From contig NZ_LXEU01000066.1 of the NCBI RefSeq assembly GCF_001654985.1, forward strand, positions 80,461-144,460: a DNA stretch of 64,000 nt, given 5' to 3'. The notes under the pieces were generated by a model. The model made no database searches and was not told the DNA's origin. It saw nothing but the letters and a program-made list of their open reading frames with translations. The translations under genes were made by a program, and so were the position numbers. Shown here piece by piece: positions 40,027 through 50,059 of this stretch (position 1 is the first letter of the stretch; each line of letters opens with the position of its first letter). Source of the stretch: Kluyvera georgiana ATCC 51603 (GTDB taxonomy: Bacteria; Pseudomonadota; Gammaproteobacteria; Enterobacterales; Enterobacteriaceae).

Positions 40027-43000
40027 TGATCGGCTCCAGAGGCGATGATATCGCTCACAAGTGTTTTCAGACGGTCATTCACTTTATTCAGAGCAAGAGT
40101 CAGTTGCTGGATATCCCCTTTGGCGTTCATCTGCTGGAGTGTGAACGCGATCTTGGGTTGTACCAGTTGCCATTGCGCAAGTACGCTGCTGATTCTTGAA
40201 ACGTAGTCACCGTCAAGTCGACAGATCTCCAGCCACAATTTCGCACTATCTTTCTGTTTTTCAATGGAAAGTAACGCAATTAAAGTCGCCAGACTCTCCT
40301 CGGCGTCGGTTCTGAGGGCTTCAATTTCACCCAGCAGCCACGAAGATGGTTTGTACTGAGCGCTGCCTGTGGGATAGTGCTCGGTCCGCACAGTCTCAAT
40401 AAACGTCTGCCAGTCGTTCAGTTGGCTGAGGAAATCGTCGCTATCTTTAATGTTGGCAAAGAGATGAACATTTTTTAGCGTGCTGGCAAGTTCCTGTTTG
40501 ACGGAGAGCGCCGCACGTTCAATTTCCGCACCAAGCGGCTGTTTTAACACTGTTTTCAGCGCGGAATATATTACATCGGCATCCAGCGCACGACTGCTGC
40601 CCAAGCCTGAGCCTTGCTCAGTGATGGCAACCTGTTCAAGCCACGCTTTTCTGGCATCATCCCATCCTACGAGCGCCTGCGCCCTGGCTTCGGCGACTCT
40701 GGCGCTGGCGTGCGGATGCAGGGTCGCCTCAATCCCTCTGAAACAGATCTCGGAAGGAGAGGTCGTCAGCGTTCGACCGGTACTTTTCCCTTCGGTTCTC
40801 CCGACACCTTTCTGGGTGAGGCATAGGGTATTGACGATCTCCGCCGGTTCTTCTTTACCCGTCACCAGGCCAAGCAGCAGAGCTTTTTGCAGATGCTTTT
40901 TAAGCGCATCCTGTAAGTTACGCGCCCGGAAGTGATTAATGGCGCTTTCCGTAGCCTGCGGCACCCACCACTGGATGAAGTTTTGATAGCGAGTGTAGTC
41001 TTCCTGCGCCTCTGGATAATTAAAGCCTTGCTTTAAACCGGCGTAATACTGGATACGTAACAGGGCTACCGCAGCGTTATACACATCTACCCGTCGGGAA
41101 GGATCGGTCAGGTCCTGCTCAGAGTAAAAGTTCGTAATAATGCTTGAGGGGTCAGACGCCGCTTTTGGCAGTGAAATCAACGTAAAACGACCTTCTTTCA
41201 GCGGTGGCCGAGAAGACATACCGAACAACTCTGGCTGTGCATGAATTTCATAACAGGCGTTCAGTGCCGCACGCAAATCACGGGCAACATCCTGCGGCAG
41301 AATGACATTGTCATTCACCCATGCACGGACCGCCCTGATAAAGGGTAGTTCGGATTTGGCAGTGTATTTTGCCTCTTCTTTCGGTTTGAATTCCGGATTG
41401 TCAATCTTTTTACCCGCCGGCGTACTGCCTGTTTTGCCCGCCGTTTCGTGTGCGTTCTTTGTTGCTGGTTCCGCCGACTCCATGATGGGACCTTTGCCAT
41501 TCAGTTGCGCTGCTAGTTGATCGAGGCCAAAGGCACTCGCAACGCTGCCCGGCAGTTTTTCGCGTAGTTCATCAAATGAATCAATGCCATATCCCCAGAT
41601 GGCGGCAAGCGTCACCGAACTGCCAACCCGGTTGACAACTATCTGTGAAATCTTGTCTTCGATCTCGGGAACGGCATGAATTCCAGCGAAATTTGCTGGC
41701 GGGAACTGTGTTTTTTCCGCTTCTATTCTGCAATCGCGCAGAATATCTAACAGGATGCGGTTAATGATTGTACGCGGGTTAAAAATCAACTCGCCGCTGC
41801 TGTCGCGGCAATGCTTATCCGCCAATGCCAAAATGGCATTGCGGTTATACGGGAAGAGCGGGAATTTCTTATTGGCAGAATAACCAAAATCTTCTAGTGC
41901 ATTGGGGATCTCATCACTGTGCCAGACAGGTGGCCACTGGGGCTTACCTTGCTCAGGACTGTTTTTTAACTCCTCTGATCCAAAGCGTGCGGCGTTCAGA
42001 TAGCGACCACAGAGCGAGACAATACGATCTTCGTTATTGTCTTTATCGACGTTCTCGATGACCCACTCGTAGCCAGCACGCGTGATTAACGTTTCCTGGC
42101 GGCGTTTATAGCCGGGATAATTGTCGGTGACTGCAATCACTGAGTGGACAGGGCAGAGAATTTGCACGCCGCCAGGTGCCGCTTCTTCGATCAGGCTGTC
42201 GATCAGGACATCTTCAATGGCGGAGATCGCCGCCATATCTTCTACCAGAATCACCAGACGGCGATTAAGTCGCAGAAACTCCTTGCGGATTTCCTGAAAA
42301 AGCTCCTGAAAAGATCCTCCATTGAAGGTGAACAGGCGCTTGAAGAGTGATTTCAGCGAGGTATGCATGGCTTCATTGAGCACGCGCGCTGCACGGGTAC
42401 GCGCCTCCACTTGGTCTGACTCATGCAGTTGAGAATGGTTAAGATAGCGGCGTGCACGCGCGGACAGATCGTCAGGCTCAAAGACAAAATAGAGATCTTC
42501 CGGAAGAAGTTCATATTTATCATGATCTTCTTCTCCTTCTTCCAGACCACTACTCATCCGACTGGCAAGTTTGAAAATACAGTGGCCCGGCTTCAGAAGA
42601 TTCTGTTTGAAGTTGGGGTCGGTGATCAGATCACAGATACCGTTTTCCACCTCTTCAATGATGGCTTCCATATAGGCGAGTCGGTCTGCTGGAATGTCTT
42701 TACCTTGTGCCAGCAGCGTTTGACCTTCTTCCATGACCGCTTTTTGCATGTCCTGCAACTGATGGGCCATCATGGTCAACAGTAGATCTGCCAGATCTTT
42801 CGCCGGATACTGTTCTGTTACTTCATTAACGCGCATGCGTGCGTTGTCGAAAAATTCCCCCGTCAAGTTTTTCAGGATGCGTAAAAGCACCTGTCGTAGA
42901 CTGGAGTTTTTGGGTATCCGGACAATTTCCCATTGCTCGCTCTGGTCGTTTTCCGCCAGGTACATGTTGAACCGGCAGTCTAACCAGCGCACCAGATGTG

Positions 43001-43229
43001 ATTTCCCCATCCCCGAGCGGCCAATCAGTGGGATGGCGCGCTCCGTATGAAGTAACTGCTGGAACAGGTCTTCGTCACGTAATATTTTATGATTTTCATT
43101 GACGTCGCGTCGGGTCAGTAGCATCGGTTCATGCACGGCCAGAAGCACATGATCCTCTAATTCTTCTGCTTCATTGCGAATGCATTGGACGATATTTTTC
43201 CTGGATGGCCAGTACTCCATCATGCTCAT
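40023..43229 (-). CDS. dpdH: DpdH, large P-loop ATPase
   Basis: A 1068-residue protein with a Walker A motif GRSGMGKS at residues 70-77 and a Walker B-like stretch RRLVILVEDMAAIS near residue 325. The ATPase module takes about the first 450 residues. The C-terminal half is helical with a Lys/Glu-rich linker near 590-620 and no domain that I recognise. Its stop and start overlap those of dpdI and dpdG by four bases each. Its role in the described system is in restriction, with the mechanism unknown. Confidence 0.8.
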   Translation of the reverse strand: MSMMEYWPSRKNIVQCIRNEAEELEDHVLLAVHEPMLLTRRDVNENHKILRDEDLFQQLLHTERAIPLIGRSGMGKSHLVRWLDCRFNMYLAENDQSEQWEIVRIPKNSSLRQVLLRILKNLTGEFFDNARMRVNEVTEQYPAKDLADLLLTMMAHQLQDMQKAVMEEGQTLLAQGKDIPADRLAYMEAIIEEVENGICDLITDPNFKQNLLKPGHCIFKLASRMSSGLEEGEEDHDKYELLPEDLYFVFEPDDLSARARRYLNHSQLHESDQVEARTRAARVLNEAMHTSLKSLFKRLFTFNGGSFQELFQEIRKEFLRLNRRLVILVEDMAAISAIEDVLIDSLIEEAAPGGVQILCPVHSVIAVTDNYPGYKRRQETLITRAGYEWVIENVDKDNNEDRIVSLCGRYLNAARFGSEELKNSPEQGKPQWPPVWHSDEIPNALEDFGYSANKKFPLFPYNRNAILALADKHCRDSSGELIFNPRTIINRILLDILRDCRIEAEKTQFPPANFAGIHAVPEIEDKISQIVVNRVGSSVTLAAIWGYGIDSFDELREKLPGSVASAFGLDQLAAQLNGKGPIMESAEPATKNAHETAGKTGSTPAGKKIDNPEFKPKEEAKYTAKSELPFIRAVRAWVNDNVILPQDVARDLRAALNACYEIHAQPELFGMSSRPPLKEGRFTLISLPKAASDPSSIITNFYSEQDLTDPSRRVDVYNAAVALLRIQYYAGLKQGFNYPEAQEDYTRYQNFIQWWVPQATESAINHFRARNLQDALKKHLQKALLLGLVTGKEEPAEIVNTLCLTQKGVGRTEGKSTGRTLTTSPSEICFRGIEATLHPHASARVAEARAQALVGWDDARKAWLEQVAITEQGSGLGSSRALDADVIYSALKTVLKQPLGAEIERAALSVKQELASTLKNVHLFANIKDSDDFLSQLNDWQTFIETVRTEHYPTGSAQYKPSSWLLGEIEALRTDAEESLATLIALLSIEKQKDSAKLWLEICRLDGDYVSRISSVLAQWQLVQPKIAFTLQQMNAKGDIQQLTLALNKVNDRLKTLVSDIIASGADQ

Positions 43230-44101
43230 TCTGCATCCTCCCTTAGCGTGATTTGGCTAACCCGGCGAATTTTACCGCCAGGTAAGTGGAGTGATAAGGC
43301 GTCTTTATCATCACTGCCGATGGCGAGGATAATGCGCTTACTGATTTCAAGTCGTTGCAGCGCAACGGATGTGCTGGTGCAGATATTGTCACCTTCCGGC
43401 GCGACCCAGTCTTTTTCCTGCTGCATCACGTCATGAACGGAGTTTCTGAACTGGCCCCCGTCCATCATTGGCATGACCTCCGCCATGTTTGCCATAAAGA
43501 TTTTGGCGGGAAGGGTACGCGTATCGTCAAAGATCTCCGGCAGAAAATATTGAATGGCCCGGGTAGGGTCGGTGACATAATTTCCGTCCGGCATTAACTC
43601 GAGAAAACCGAGAAAACGACCAAATTCTCTCACTAGTTTTTCGGTGTTGGTATTGATGGTTTCGCCGGGTAACCATTTATGCACTTTGTTGGTGATGATC
43701 GTAGGGGAGAGAGGTTCCAGGCCCCCGAGCGAGTGTTGCTGAAGGCTCAACAGGCAACTCAGTACCCGCCACAGCGGTTCGCATTCATTCCCACTGGCAA
43801 CGCCGTTTTCACGACAAGCATCAATCGTACAGGCAAGCAACCGATGCGCCAACGGACGCACATCTGCTTCAAGCGGTAACATCTTTCCGTCGAGCATCGG
43901 CCAGAGTCCCAGATTGCACCAGAAGCTCAGGTTCTCTTTTAATTTTCCCCATGCGTTATCGTTAGTGGGCAGGTTATCAGGACGATAGCGGGCGAGCAGC
44001 GTGTCCTGAGACAACGGTTCCTGTGCGCTTTGCAGAACGCGTTCAATCAAAGGAAGCAGTATCAGGCCGCTTCCTGGGTTTGCGTTGTTAATTATTGACA
44101 T
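43226..44101 (-). CDS. dpdG: DpdG, Dpd restriction-arm protein
   Basis: A 291-residue protein, named by position. I chose the ATG at 44101 (MSIINNANPGSGLILLPLI), which overlaps the dpdF 3' end by 14 bases, typical of this coupled operon. A longer frame would overlap dpdF by 131 bases. It looks like a helical protein with possible winged-helix segments. I see no active-site motif. Confidence 0.72.
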   Translation of the reverse strand: MSIINNANPGSGLILLPLIERVLQSAQEPLSQDTLLARYRPDNLPTNDNAWGKLKENLSFWCNLGLWPMLDGKMLPLEADVRPLAHRLLACTIDACRENGVASGNECEPLWRVLSCLLSLQQHSLGGLEPLSPTIITNKVHKWLPGETINTNTEKLVREFGRFLGFLELMPDGNYVTDPTRAIQYFLPEIFDDTRTLPAKIFMANMAEVMPMMDGGQFRNSVHDVMQQEKDWVAPEGDNICTSTSVALQRLEISKRIILAIGSDDKDALSLHLPGGKIRRVSQITLREDAE

Positions 44102-46568
44102 GTTGTAGTTGCCTGATAAAAGTGTCCAGCGACAGCGCATTAGCGGCGCTTGCACACCATGTTCGATGTGGGAACTGAGGATCGGCGAGATGCTCAGGTG
44201 CAATAATAATTCGCTCAAAGCGCGTCATGGGTAGGTCTGGGAACGCATTGGCCGTGTTAGGGATGATCACGATCTCTGGTCCATCCGATGCAGGTGCTGT
44301 CATTTTCTGTGCGCTCCAGAAATGCGAAAGCGAATCCAGGTTGTTCTCTAGTTGCAGGAACACTGGCCTGTCTGCACGAATAAACACGTATTCGCCAGAG
44401 GTGATCAGCGACCGCAACGTCACACGAAGTTCCATCAACAACGAATGTAACTCCATATTTTCGTTGTAATAAACTTTCTTTTCCGCACCTACGAAGAGTG
44501 CTTTTTTCTTCGGCTCGGAGCGTAAAATTTGTACATCTGTGCCCACGGTGGGCGAAAACGCTCCTTTCCCTTTCTGACGACATCCCGGACAACCTCCACA
44601 GGTTAACTCGGGAGGATGGCTCTGATATTCATAGAATTTCTGCAGAATTTTACACAGTGGTTTGCCAGGATCCTCCAACCACATTTCCATTACCGTAAAG
44701 GCTGCCCGGCGGTTATTCAACTCGGACTGGCGGATCTTCTCCACATGGGTGTTCCAGTGCGCTTCTGAATAATGCGCATCGTCACAGTGACGGATATGAA
44801 CGTGGTTATAGTAGCTTTCGAACCATTCAATCAGTTGCGTGTTGTTGTCATCCAGATTATCTCGCAGGTCGTCAGGAATTTTCGGATCAGCAAAGACCAG
44901 TTTGATAAGTCCGGCTCTTTGCATTAACAGCAATGTCCGACGGTTCCAGGCTTCGTTTTTATCGCCTTGGTGATCAATATGAACGGGCTTGGTGTTCAGT
45001 GAAATCATGTAGTCAGCGATCGGGCTTTTCTTACGATCGTCAAACATTGCTTTCCAGCGGGCAAAACCTTTTTCTACGCCAATCAGCGTCTCAACGGCCA
45101 GCGATTTTGCCGTTTTCATTTGCGCCTTATGCCATACCAGATGCACCTGGCAGGATCTGCCGTCACGCCCAGAACGCCCGCAGTCCTGGTAATAGCGGTC
45201 GATATTTTCCGGAATGGCAGCATGAATGATGCTGCGGATTTCCTTTTTATTCATCCCTACCCCAAAGGCAGAGGTAGCGACCATGATATCGAGCTGGTCA
45301 TTTTTCCATTTTGAAATCAATTTCTTGCGATTGTTTGTGTCAATTTGACCGTGGAACATGCCGGTTCGCCAGTAGCCCAGTTCGTTCAGACGGGCAGACC
45401 ACATTTCCGCATCTGTGCGGGTAGTGCAATACAAAATCAGCGGGCGGGGTAAGGTCATCAGAAGCTGTTCGACCCGCTGACGATGCGCGTTTTCATTTGC
45501 CTCATGATGCACAAAATATTCCGGCTCCGGGCGTAGGAAATTAGCTGACACTTCAATCAGTTCGCTGTTTTCATCATGGAACTGCTCGACCAGAATGTCC
45601 CGGGTGCTTTTGCTGTAAGTCGCCGAAAGTAGCAGCGTACGAAAACGGCATTTTCCTAGGGCTTTCAGTGAGCGAATCATAGGGGCAATCAGCTGAAAGT
45701 CAGGGCGGAACTCTGCGCCCCATTGATCGATCAAATGCGCTTCGTCGATGACGATCGCGCCAATCATATTCAGTCTGGAAAGCTCAAACAGCACCGGAAC
45801 CAAAGAAGAGCGAACGGATTCCGGGGAACAGAAGAGCACACGCTGTGTCCCCGCTTTGATTCTTTCCTTAATTGCCTGACGCGAGGGCTGATCTTGTCCT
45901 CCGATCCAAGCATAACTTCCACCATGATCTTGGTCGGTGCCGCGAAGCAGTTTTTGCATGTCGTCAGCCTGCTCAATTGCGAGGGCGACGGTGGGGACGA
46001 TCACCAGCGTGAGGGTGTTTGTCGGTGCGCTGAGCGCCTGGAGTTGGGTGAGCAGACTTTTACCGCAACTGGTGGGCAGATTCACCAGCAATGTACAGTT
46101 ATTATCAGACGTTAGCAGCGTCCGGATGGCGGCCTGTTGACCGAATCCCTGATAGTGAGTCAGCCAGGGCTCCTCGGGTAACAGGCGCTTCAGTGCCGGA
46201 TCGGTCTCGGGGCGCAGCAAGTTCCTGCGGATCTTACGCTGATAGGTGGCTCTGGTCAGCGCCAGGTCCGCCTCTTCAGCCAGTTGAATTTGTTGCGCGG
46301 CAGGCGACTTTGTCATGCCCCACTCAGGCGCCGGAGCGTCGGTCAGTTCCGGCGGCAGGGGTAGCCATGGCGCGCTAATACCACTTGCGTGAGCGGCACG
46401 TAACGCATCGGCGTAGCCGGCAAAAATGTCACCATGACCTGCCGAGGCATCGGTGATGATCTGAATCAGTCTGTTCAGAAACTGATTTTCGATACCGTCC
46501 TTAAAGGTGACCCCTTGACTAAAACAGGTGGTTAGCGCCTGCTGCAGGCGTGACCATTCCTCTTCCAT
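44088..46568 (-). CDS. dpdF: DpdF, RecQ-like DEAH helicase
   Basis: An 826-residue superfamily 2 helicase of RecQ type. Walker A is LPTSCGKS with Lys170, motif II DEAH at 275-278 followed by DQWG, motif III SATYS, and motif VI YQDCGRSGRDG. A Cys-rich CGGCPGC segment near residue 665 may be a zinc site. The ATG lies within the dpdE stop (TGATG). It presumably unwinds or tracks along DNA with DpdE and DpdJ. Confidence 0.88.
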   Translation of the reverse strand: MEEEWSRLQQALTTCFSQGVTFKDGIENQFLNRLIQIITDASAGHGDIFAGYADALRAAHASGISAPWLPLPPELTDAPAPEWGMTKSPAAQQIQLAEEADLALTRATYQRKIRRNLLRPETDPALKRLLPEEPWLTHYQGFGQQAAIRTLLTSDNNCTLLVNLPTSCGKSLLTQLQALSAPTNTLTLVIVPTVALAIEQADDMQKLLRGTDQDHGGSYAWIGGQDQPSRQAIKERIKAGTQRVLFCSPESVRSSLVPVLFELSRLNMIGAIVIDEAHLIDQWGAEFRPDFQLIAPMIRSLKALGKCRFRTLLLSATYSKSTRDILVEQFHDENSELIEVSANFLRPEPEYFVHHEANENAHRQRVEQLLMTLPRPLILYCTTRTDAEMWSARLNELGYWRTGMFHGQIDTNNRKKLISKWKNDQLDIMVATSAFGVGMNKKEIRSIIHAAIPENIDRYYQDCGRSGRDGRSCQVHLVWHKAQMKTAKSLAVETLIGVEKGFARWKAMFDDRKKSPIADYMISLNTKPVHIDHQGDKNEAWNRRTLLLMQRAGLIKLVFADPKIPDDLRDNLDDNNTQLIEWFESYYNHVHIRHCDDAHYSEAHWNTHVEKIRQSELNNRRAAFTVMEMWLEDPGKPLCKILQKFYEYQSHPPELTCGGCPGCRQKGKGAFSPTVGTDVQILRSEPKKKALFVGAEKKVYYNENMELHSLLMELRVTLRSLITSGEYVFIRADRPVFLQLENNLDSLSHFWSAQKMTAPASDGPEIVIIPNTANAFPDLPMTRFERIIIAPEHLADPQFPHRTWCASAANALSLDTFIRQLQHVNN

Positions 46569-49500
46569 CAGACGATTTCCTCCAGTAGATTTCTGCTGCA
46601 CACCACCACGGCTTTGACGGCCATTAACTGGAGTCTGGCTTGTTCGCCGAAGGTTGCCTGTTGTTGTTCCCGGTCACTGGCATAGACTCGTTCCACCATC
46701 TCTTTCCAGGTGTCCGGTGAGACAAGCTCTTCAATTTCTTGCCAGAGATTAGGGCGCAGATTCATATCTGCATAGAATTTCTGCGATGTTTCATGTTTGG
46801 CGTACTCGCTATTGAGCAGTTCCAGCAACTGCGGATTAGTCACCGGTGTACCCTTAGAGGACAGCCAGTGTTGCACAATACGCGGCGGGTACAACTCGTC
46901 TGCGATACGGCGTTGGGCGTAGGTGTCCTGCGTCTGGCGATGGGTGACAAGCCAGGTAGACTGGAAGAAGTAATTGGGCTCATTCAATGGCTTTGGGAGC
47001 ACCCGCAGTACCGCCATGGAACTGCCCCGGGCATCTTGGTTTAACAGTTGCCAGATCGTATCGACAAATGGCTGCCCATAACGCAGCGGATAAACGGTTG
47101 TTCCGTCGATCGCCGGAATGCGTTCAGCGCTCATCAGATGCGTTGACGGTGGGTTACCCCCTTCTTTATCGAAGCTGAGCATGCAGGTGGTGAGAAAGGT
47201 TTTAAAATCGACCAGCGTCCCTGTGCTGCGGTCAGAGAGTTCGAACTGAAACTTGATACCTTTTTCTGCGGTGCCGGTGGCGCGAAAACGCAGTGCACGC
47301 GTGATCCAACTTGTCAGCGCATTACACTGCGCTACTGCAAGATGATCGTCAGCGCTTATCTGTTGCGCAAAAATCGCCGCCTCTGCAATCTCGTCATCCA
47401 TCGCCAGCAGCTTTTCCTGCATGTTAATTTTATGCGTTTCGTTGGCCAGAATGCCCTGTTCGCCAGGGAATTCGCTGGCAATACGTTCAAGGGCCACCGG
47501 ACCTTCTTGGTAGACATTTTGCCACGCATTTTCCAGATAATCGTCGAGGACGAACTGGAGGCTGGCGATGGTGTTATTAAATACGCCAATGCTGTCTTTC
47601 AGAATACTGGCCCACACGTTGCGTAATCCGCGGTCGGCGTGATTTTTCAGGATCAGACTCTGGACGGGTTTTACGCCTTTCAGGTTTGCACTGTACCTGT
47701 TCAGACGACCAAGGCGCTGTTCAATACGGCTACAAGAGCGCGGTAAACCGTAGTGAACGGCCAGTCGCAGACCCCCATGGAGATTCAGACCATCTTCGCC
47801 GCTTTTATCGCAGATCAGGATCCGAATGGGGCTGCCGGATTTCAGGTACATCAGGGGTTGACCCGGCTGATAGCGCTCCAGGGGGTACTCCAGCAGCAGT
47901 TCGAGCTTTATTGCCAAGTGCTGGGCAAGATCCGGACGATCGCAAAAGACGATGGCTTTTCCTGTTGAATTCTTTTGCAGCCACTCATTCAGGGTGATGG
48001 CAAGCTTGTTATCAATGGCCTGAAGTTCATTTTTTGCAGTTGAAACAATGTGTTCTAACAGATCTCGTTCTTCCTGAGTGCGTTCCGCTTCACCCAAATG
48101 TACTTTAGCGCGTTGCATGACACAGAGTGGGCTGGATAGGAGATCGTCAATCCAGAAGAGGTACGTGTCTTCACTCATTGCCCACTGCGTATTCTGCGGT
48201 AGTAAAGATAATGAACGATACTCATCAATCAGTTCGTCTAACGCTAACCCATCGCAATACCAGCGGCACTCCGCTGCTCCATTTAGCCCTGGAAACAGAA
48301 GGTTTAGGTTGAGGTTTTTCGTTTCATCGAAGCTGAGTGAAACCTGACGGCGGTTACGCAACAGTCGATGATGAATGCGATAGTTTTCCCCTAGGTGCCG
48401 ACGAATATCCCGGATCCTTTCTTCACGCTCCTGGGTATTGGGGGAGAACGTCCCAATAAGCGGGATGAGTTGCTGGCAGAGTGTCATCAGAACAGTATCT
48501 TCTGGGAACTGCTGCTGCAGTGTTTCCAGATTACGGCGTAAGCTGACGTTTGAGACGGAAGGTACTAACCCCGAGAAGATCCCGCCGAGGTTTTCACGAT
48601 TTTTGACCAGTTCGGTAAAGTCTTGCAGATGGGTCTCATCCACTTGGTAGGCTTCGGGATTAATACAGTGCAGCATCGACAAGAAGTTCCTTTCATGCCC
48701 ATGCAGAGGGGTCCCCGTGAGTAACAGAACGTAGTGGGCTTTCCGGCAACCCTTAGCGATCAGGTTGAAGTCATAACGTTCATCTTTATCTCCTGACCAC
48801 GGCCAGGAGGCAATCTGGTGGACCTCATCGACCGCGATAAGTGAAGGGGTGAATCCCCGTTCAATCAGGGTACAGGCATCGCAATGGGTGCAAATCACGA
48901 TGCCTTCTGTGACCTCATTTTGTCGCAAACCTGCGAGGGCCGTAGAGGCATCAATAATAAGTTGTTTCAGTTGAAAGCGTTCACCCAGTTCTTCCCGCCA
49001 CTGGTTAACGAGCGGTGCCGGAACCGCAATAAGCATGCTGACGTGGCCAGTTGCTTCTAACGCGTGTTCACGGACGACCATTCCGGCTTCGATGGTTTTC
49101 CCCAGACCAACCTCATCGGCCAGAATATACTTGGGGTTTTTATCCTGAAGCACACGGCGTACCACAGCCAATTGGTGGGGTTCGAGTTCAACGGCACTAC
49201 TGGAAATGGACGCCATCGCGCGGCATGCAGCGCGTTGCTGGATGTAGGTTTCAATAAAGGACTGTCGAAGAGGAAAAAAAAACGGCGCGTCATTTGCTTG
49301 TAAGGCAAGAAAGTCAGCAGGGTTTACTGGAGTATCATAGGCTTTGTTGAGAACAAAGATTTTATCAATCGGGAGCGTTGCATATTCTTCTTCACGAAAA
49401 ATGACCAGGAAATCACCATTAGGTCTAGATCCTCCAAAGCGTGCGCGTGCCCAGCGCTGACTTTGAGGTTCAAGGCAATAAATTACAGCCTCTTCGGGCG

Positions 49501-49675
49501 GTATTGTTAGTGATAATTTATCCCGGTTTACTTCAATTTGACGTGCATAAGGTTGCGCAGGAGACTCAAAAAAAGCAACTGTTGCGAAATTTGAATCGAT
49601 ATTGACGCTGACGATTTTGCCAGTACCCTCAAAATGCTCAGAGACCACCAGTGACCCGATTGGTAGTATGTTCAT
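46568..49675 (-). CDS. dpdE: DpdE, SNF2-family helicase
   Basis: The first gene of the leftward operon, a 1035-residue SNF2/RapA-type ATPase. Walker A is ADEVGLGKT with Lys193, motif II DEVH at 283-286, motif III LLTGTPLHG, and the C-terminal helicase domain ends in RIEQRLGRLNR. An N-terminal small beta domain (MNILPIGSLVVSEHFEG onward) precedes it, as in RapA. I chose the ATG at 49675, which has AAGGA upstream; another in-frame ATG is 81 bases further out. SNF2 proteins are common in phage defence systems such as DISARM. Confidence 0.87.
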   Translation of the reverse strand: MNILPIGSLVVSEHFEGTGKIVSVNIDSNFATVAFFESPAQPYARQIEVNRDKLSLTIPPEEAVIYCLEPQSQRWARARFGGSRPNGDFLVIFREEEYATLPIDKIFVLNKAYDTPVNPADFLALQANDAPFFFPLRQSFIETYIQQRAACRAMASISSSAVELEPHQLAVVRRVLQDKNPKYILADEVGLGKTIEAGMVVREHALEATGHVSMLIAVPAPLVNQWREELGERFQLKQLIIDASTALAGLRQNEVTEGIVICTHCDACTLIERGFTPSLIAVDEVHQIASWPWSGDKDERYDFNLIAKGCRKAHYVLLLTGTPLHGHERNFLSMLHCINPEAYQVDETHLQDFTELVKNRENLGGIFSGLVPSVSNVSLRRNLETLQQQFPEDTVLMTLCQQLIPLIGTFSPNTQEREERIRDIRRHLGENYRIHHRLLRNRRQVSLSFDETKNLNLNLLFPGLNGAAECRWYCDGLALDELIDEYRSLSLLPQNTQWAMSEDTYLFWIDDLLSSPLCVMQRAKVHLGEAERTQEERDLLEHIVSTAKNELQAIDNKLAITLNEWLQKNSTGKAIVFCDRPDLAQHLAIKLELLLEYPLERYQPGQPLMYLKSGSPIRILICDKSGEDGLNLHGGLRLAVHYGLPRSCSRIEQRLGRLNRYSANLKGVKPVQSLILKNHADRGLRNVWASILKDSIGVFNNTIASLQFVLDDYLENAWQNVYQEGPVALERIASEFPGEQGILANETHKINMQEKLLAMDDEIAEAAIFAQQISADDHLAVAQCNALTSWITRALRFRATGTAEKGIKFQFELSDRSTGTLVDFKTFLTTCMLSFDKEGGNPPSTHLMSAERIPAIDGTTVYPLRYGQPFVDTIWQLLNQDARGSSMAVLRVLPKPLNEPNYFFQSTWLVTHRQTQDTYAQRRIADELYPPRIVQHWLSSKGTPVTNPQLLELLNSEYAKHETSQKFYADMNLRPNLWQEIEELVSPDTWKEMVERVYASDREQQQATFGEQARLQLMAVKAVVVCSRNLLEEIV

Positions 49676-50059
49676 CCTCTTAGTCCTTAATAGAAGATTG
49701 CATTCTTTATCTAGAAAAAACAGTATGTTATTTTTTTTGGGTTGAAATTCACCCAAATCTGAATGATGTTATGTGCGGTTGCTATAAATACATGAATATG
49801 AATAGGATACTAAGATAAAATTCATACTCAAGTGAAAAAAGGTAAAAATGAGATAGCACCACATTCAAGTGAAAAATGTATGTGAGTCAAATGATTATGG
49901 ATCTTCAGGGGGGATTAAATTCGTATTTTCAACTACCAAAGTTGGTGTGAATATATTGTTGATTTTGTTAAAAATTAAACTTTTTTCATTTTCAGCTTTT
50001 ATACATCAATACGAGATAGCAGGGCTGGCGGAGTTGCAACCAGCCATCTAAACGTGTGC
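49676..50059. promoter_or_regulatory. Control region upstream of dpdE
   Basis: About 380 AT-rich bases between dpdE and queD without a credible gene. An imperfect palindrome GGGTTGAAATTCACCC flanked by a T run lies at about 49739-49754. The dpdE promoter must be here. Near the queD side GGCTGG and CCAGCC form a weak hairpin after the queD stop. Confidence 0.5.

Noticed and set aside
46568..49675. DISARM or another SNF2-containing defence system
   Set aside because: The SNF2 protein alone could fit, but the neighbouring TGT-like DpdA, DGQQR DpdB and queD, and the lack of a methyltransferase, identify dpd instead.
49869..50051. A 60-codon frame between dpdE and queD
   Set aside because: No ribosome site and a composition typical of AT-rich intergenic DNA.
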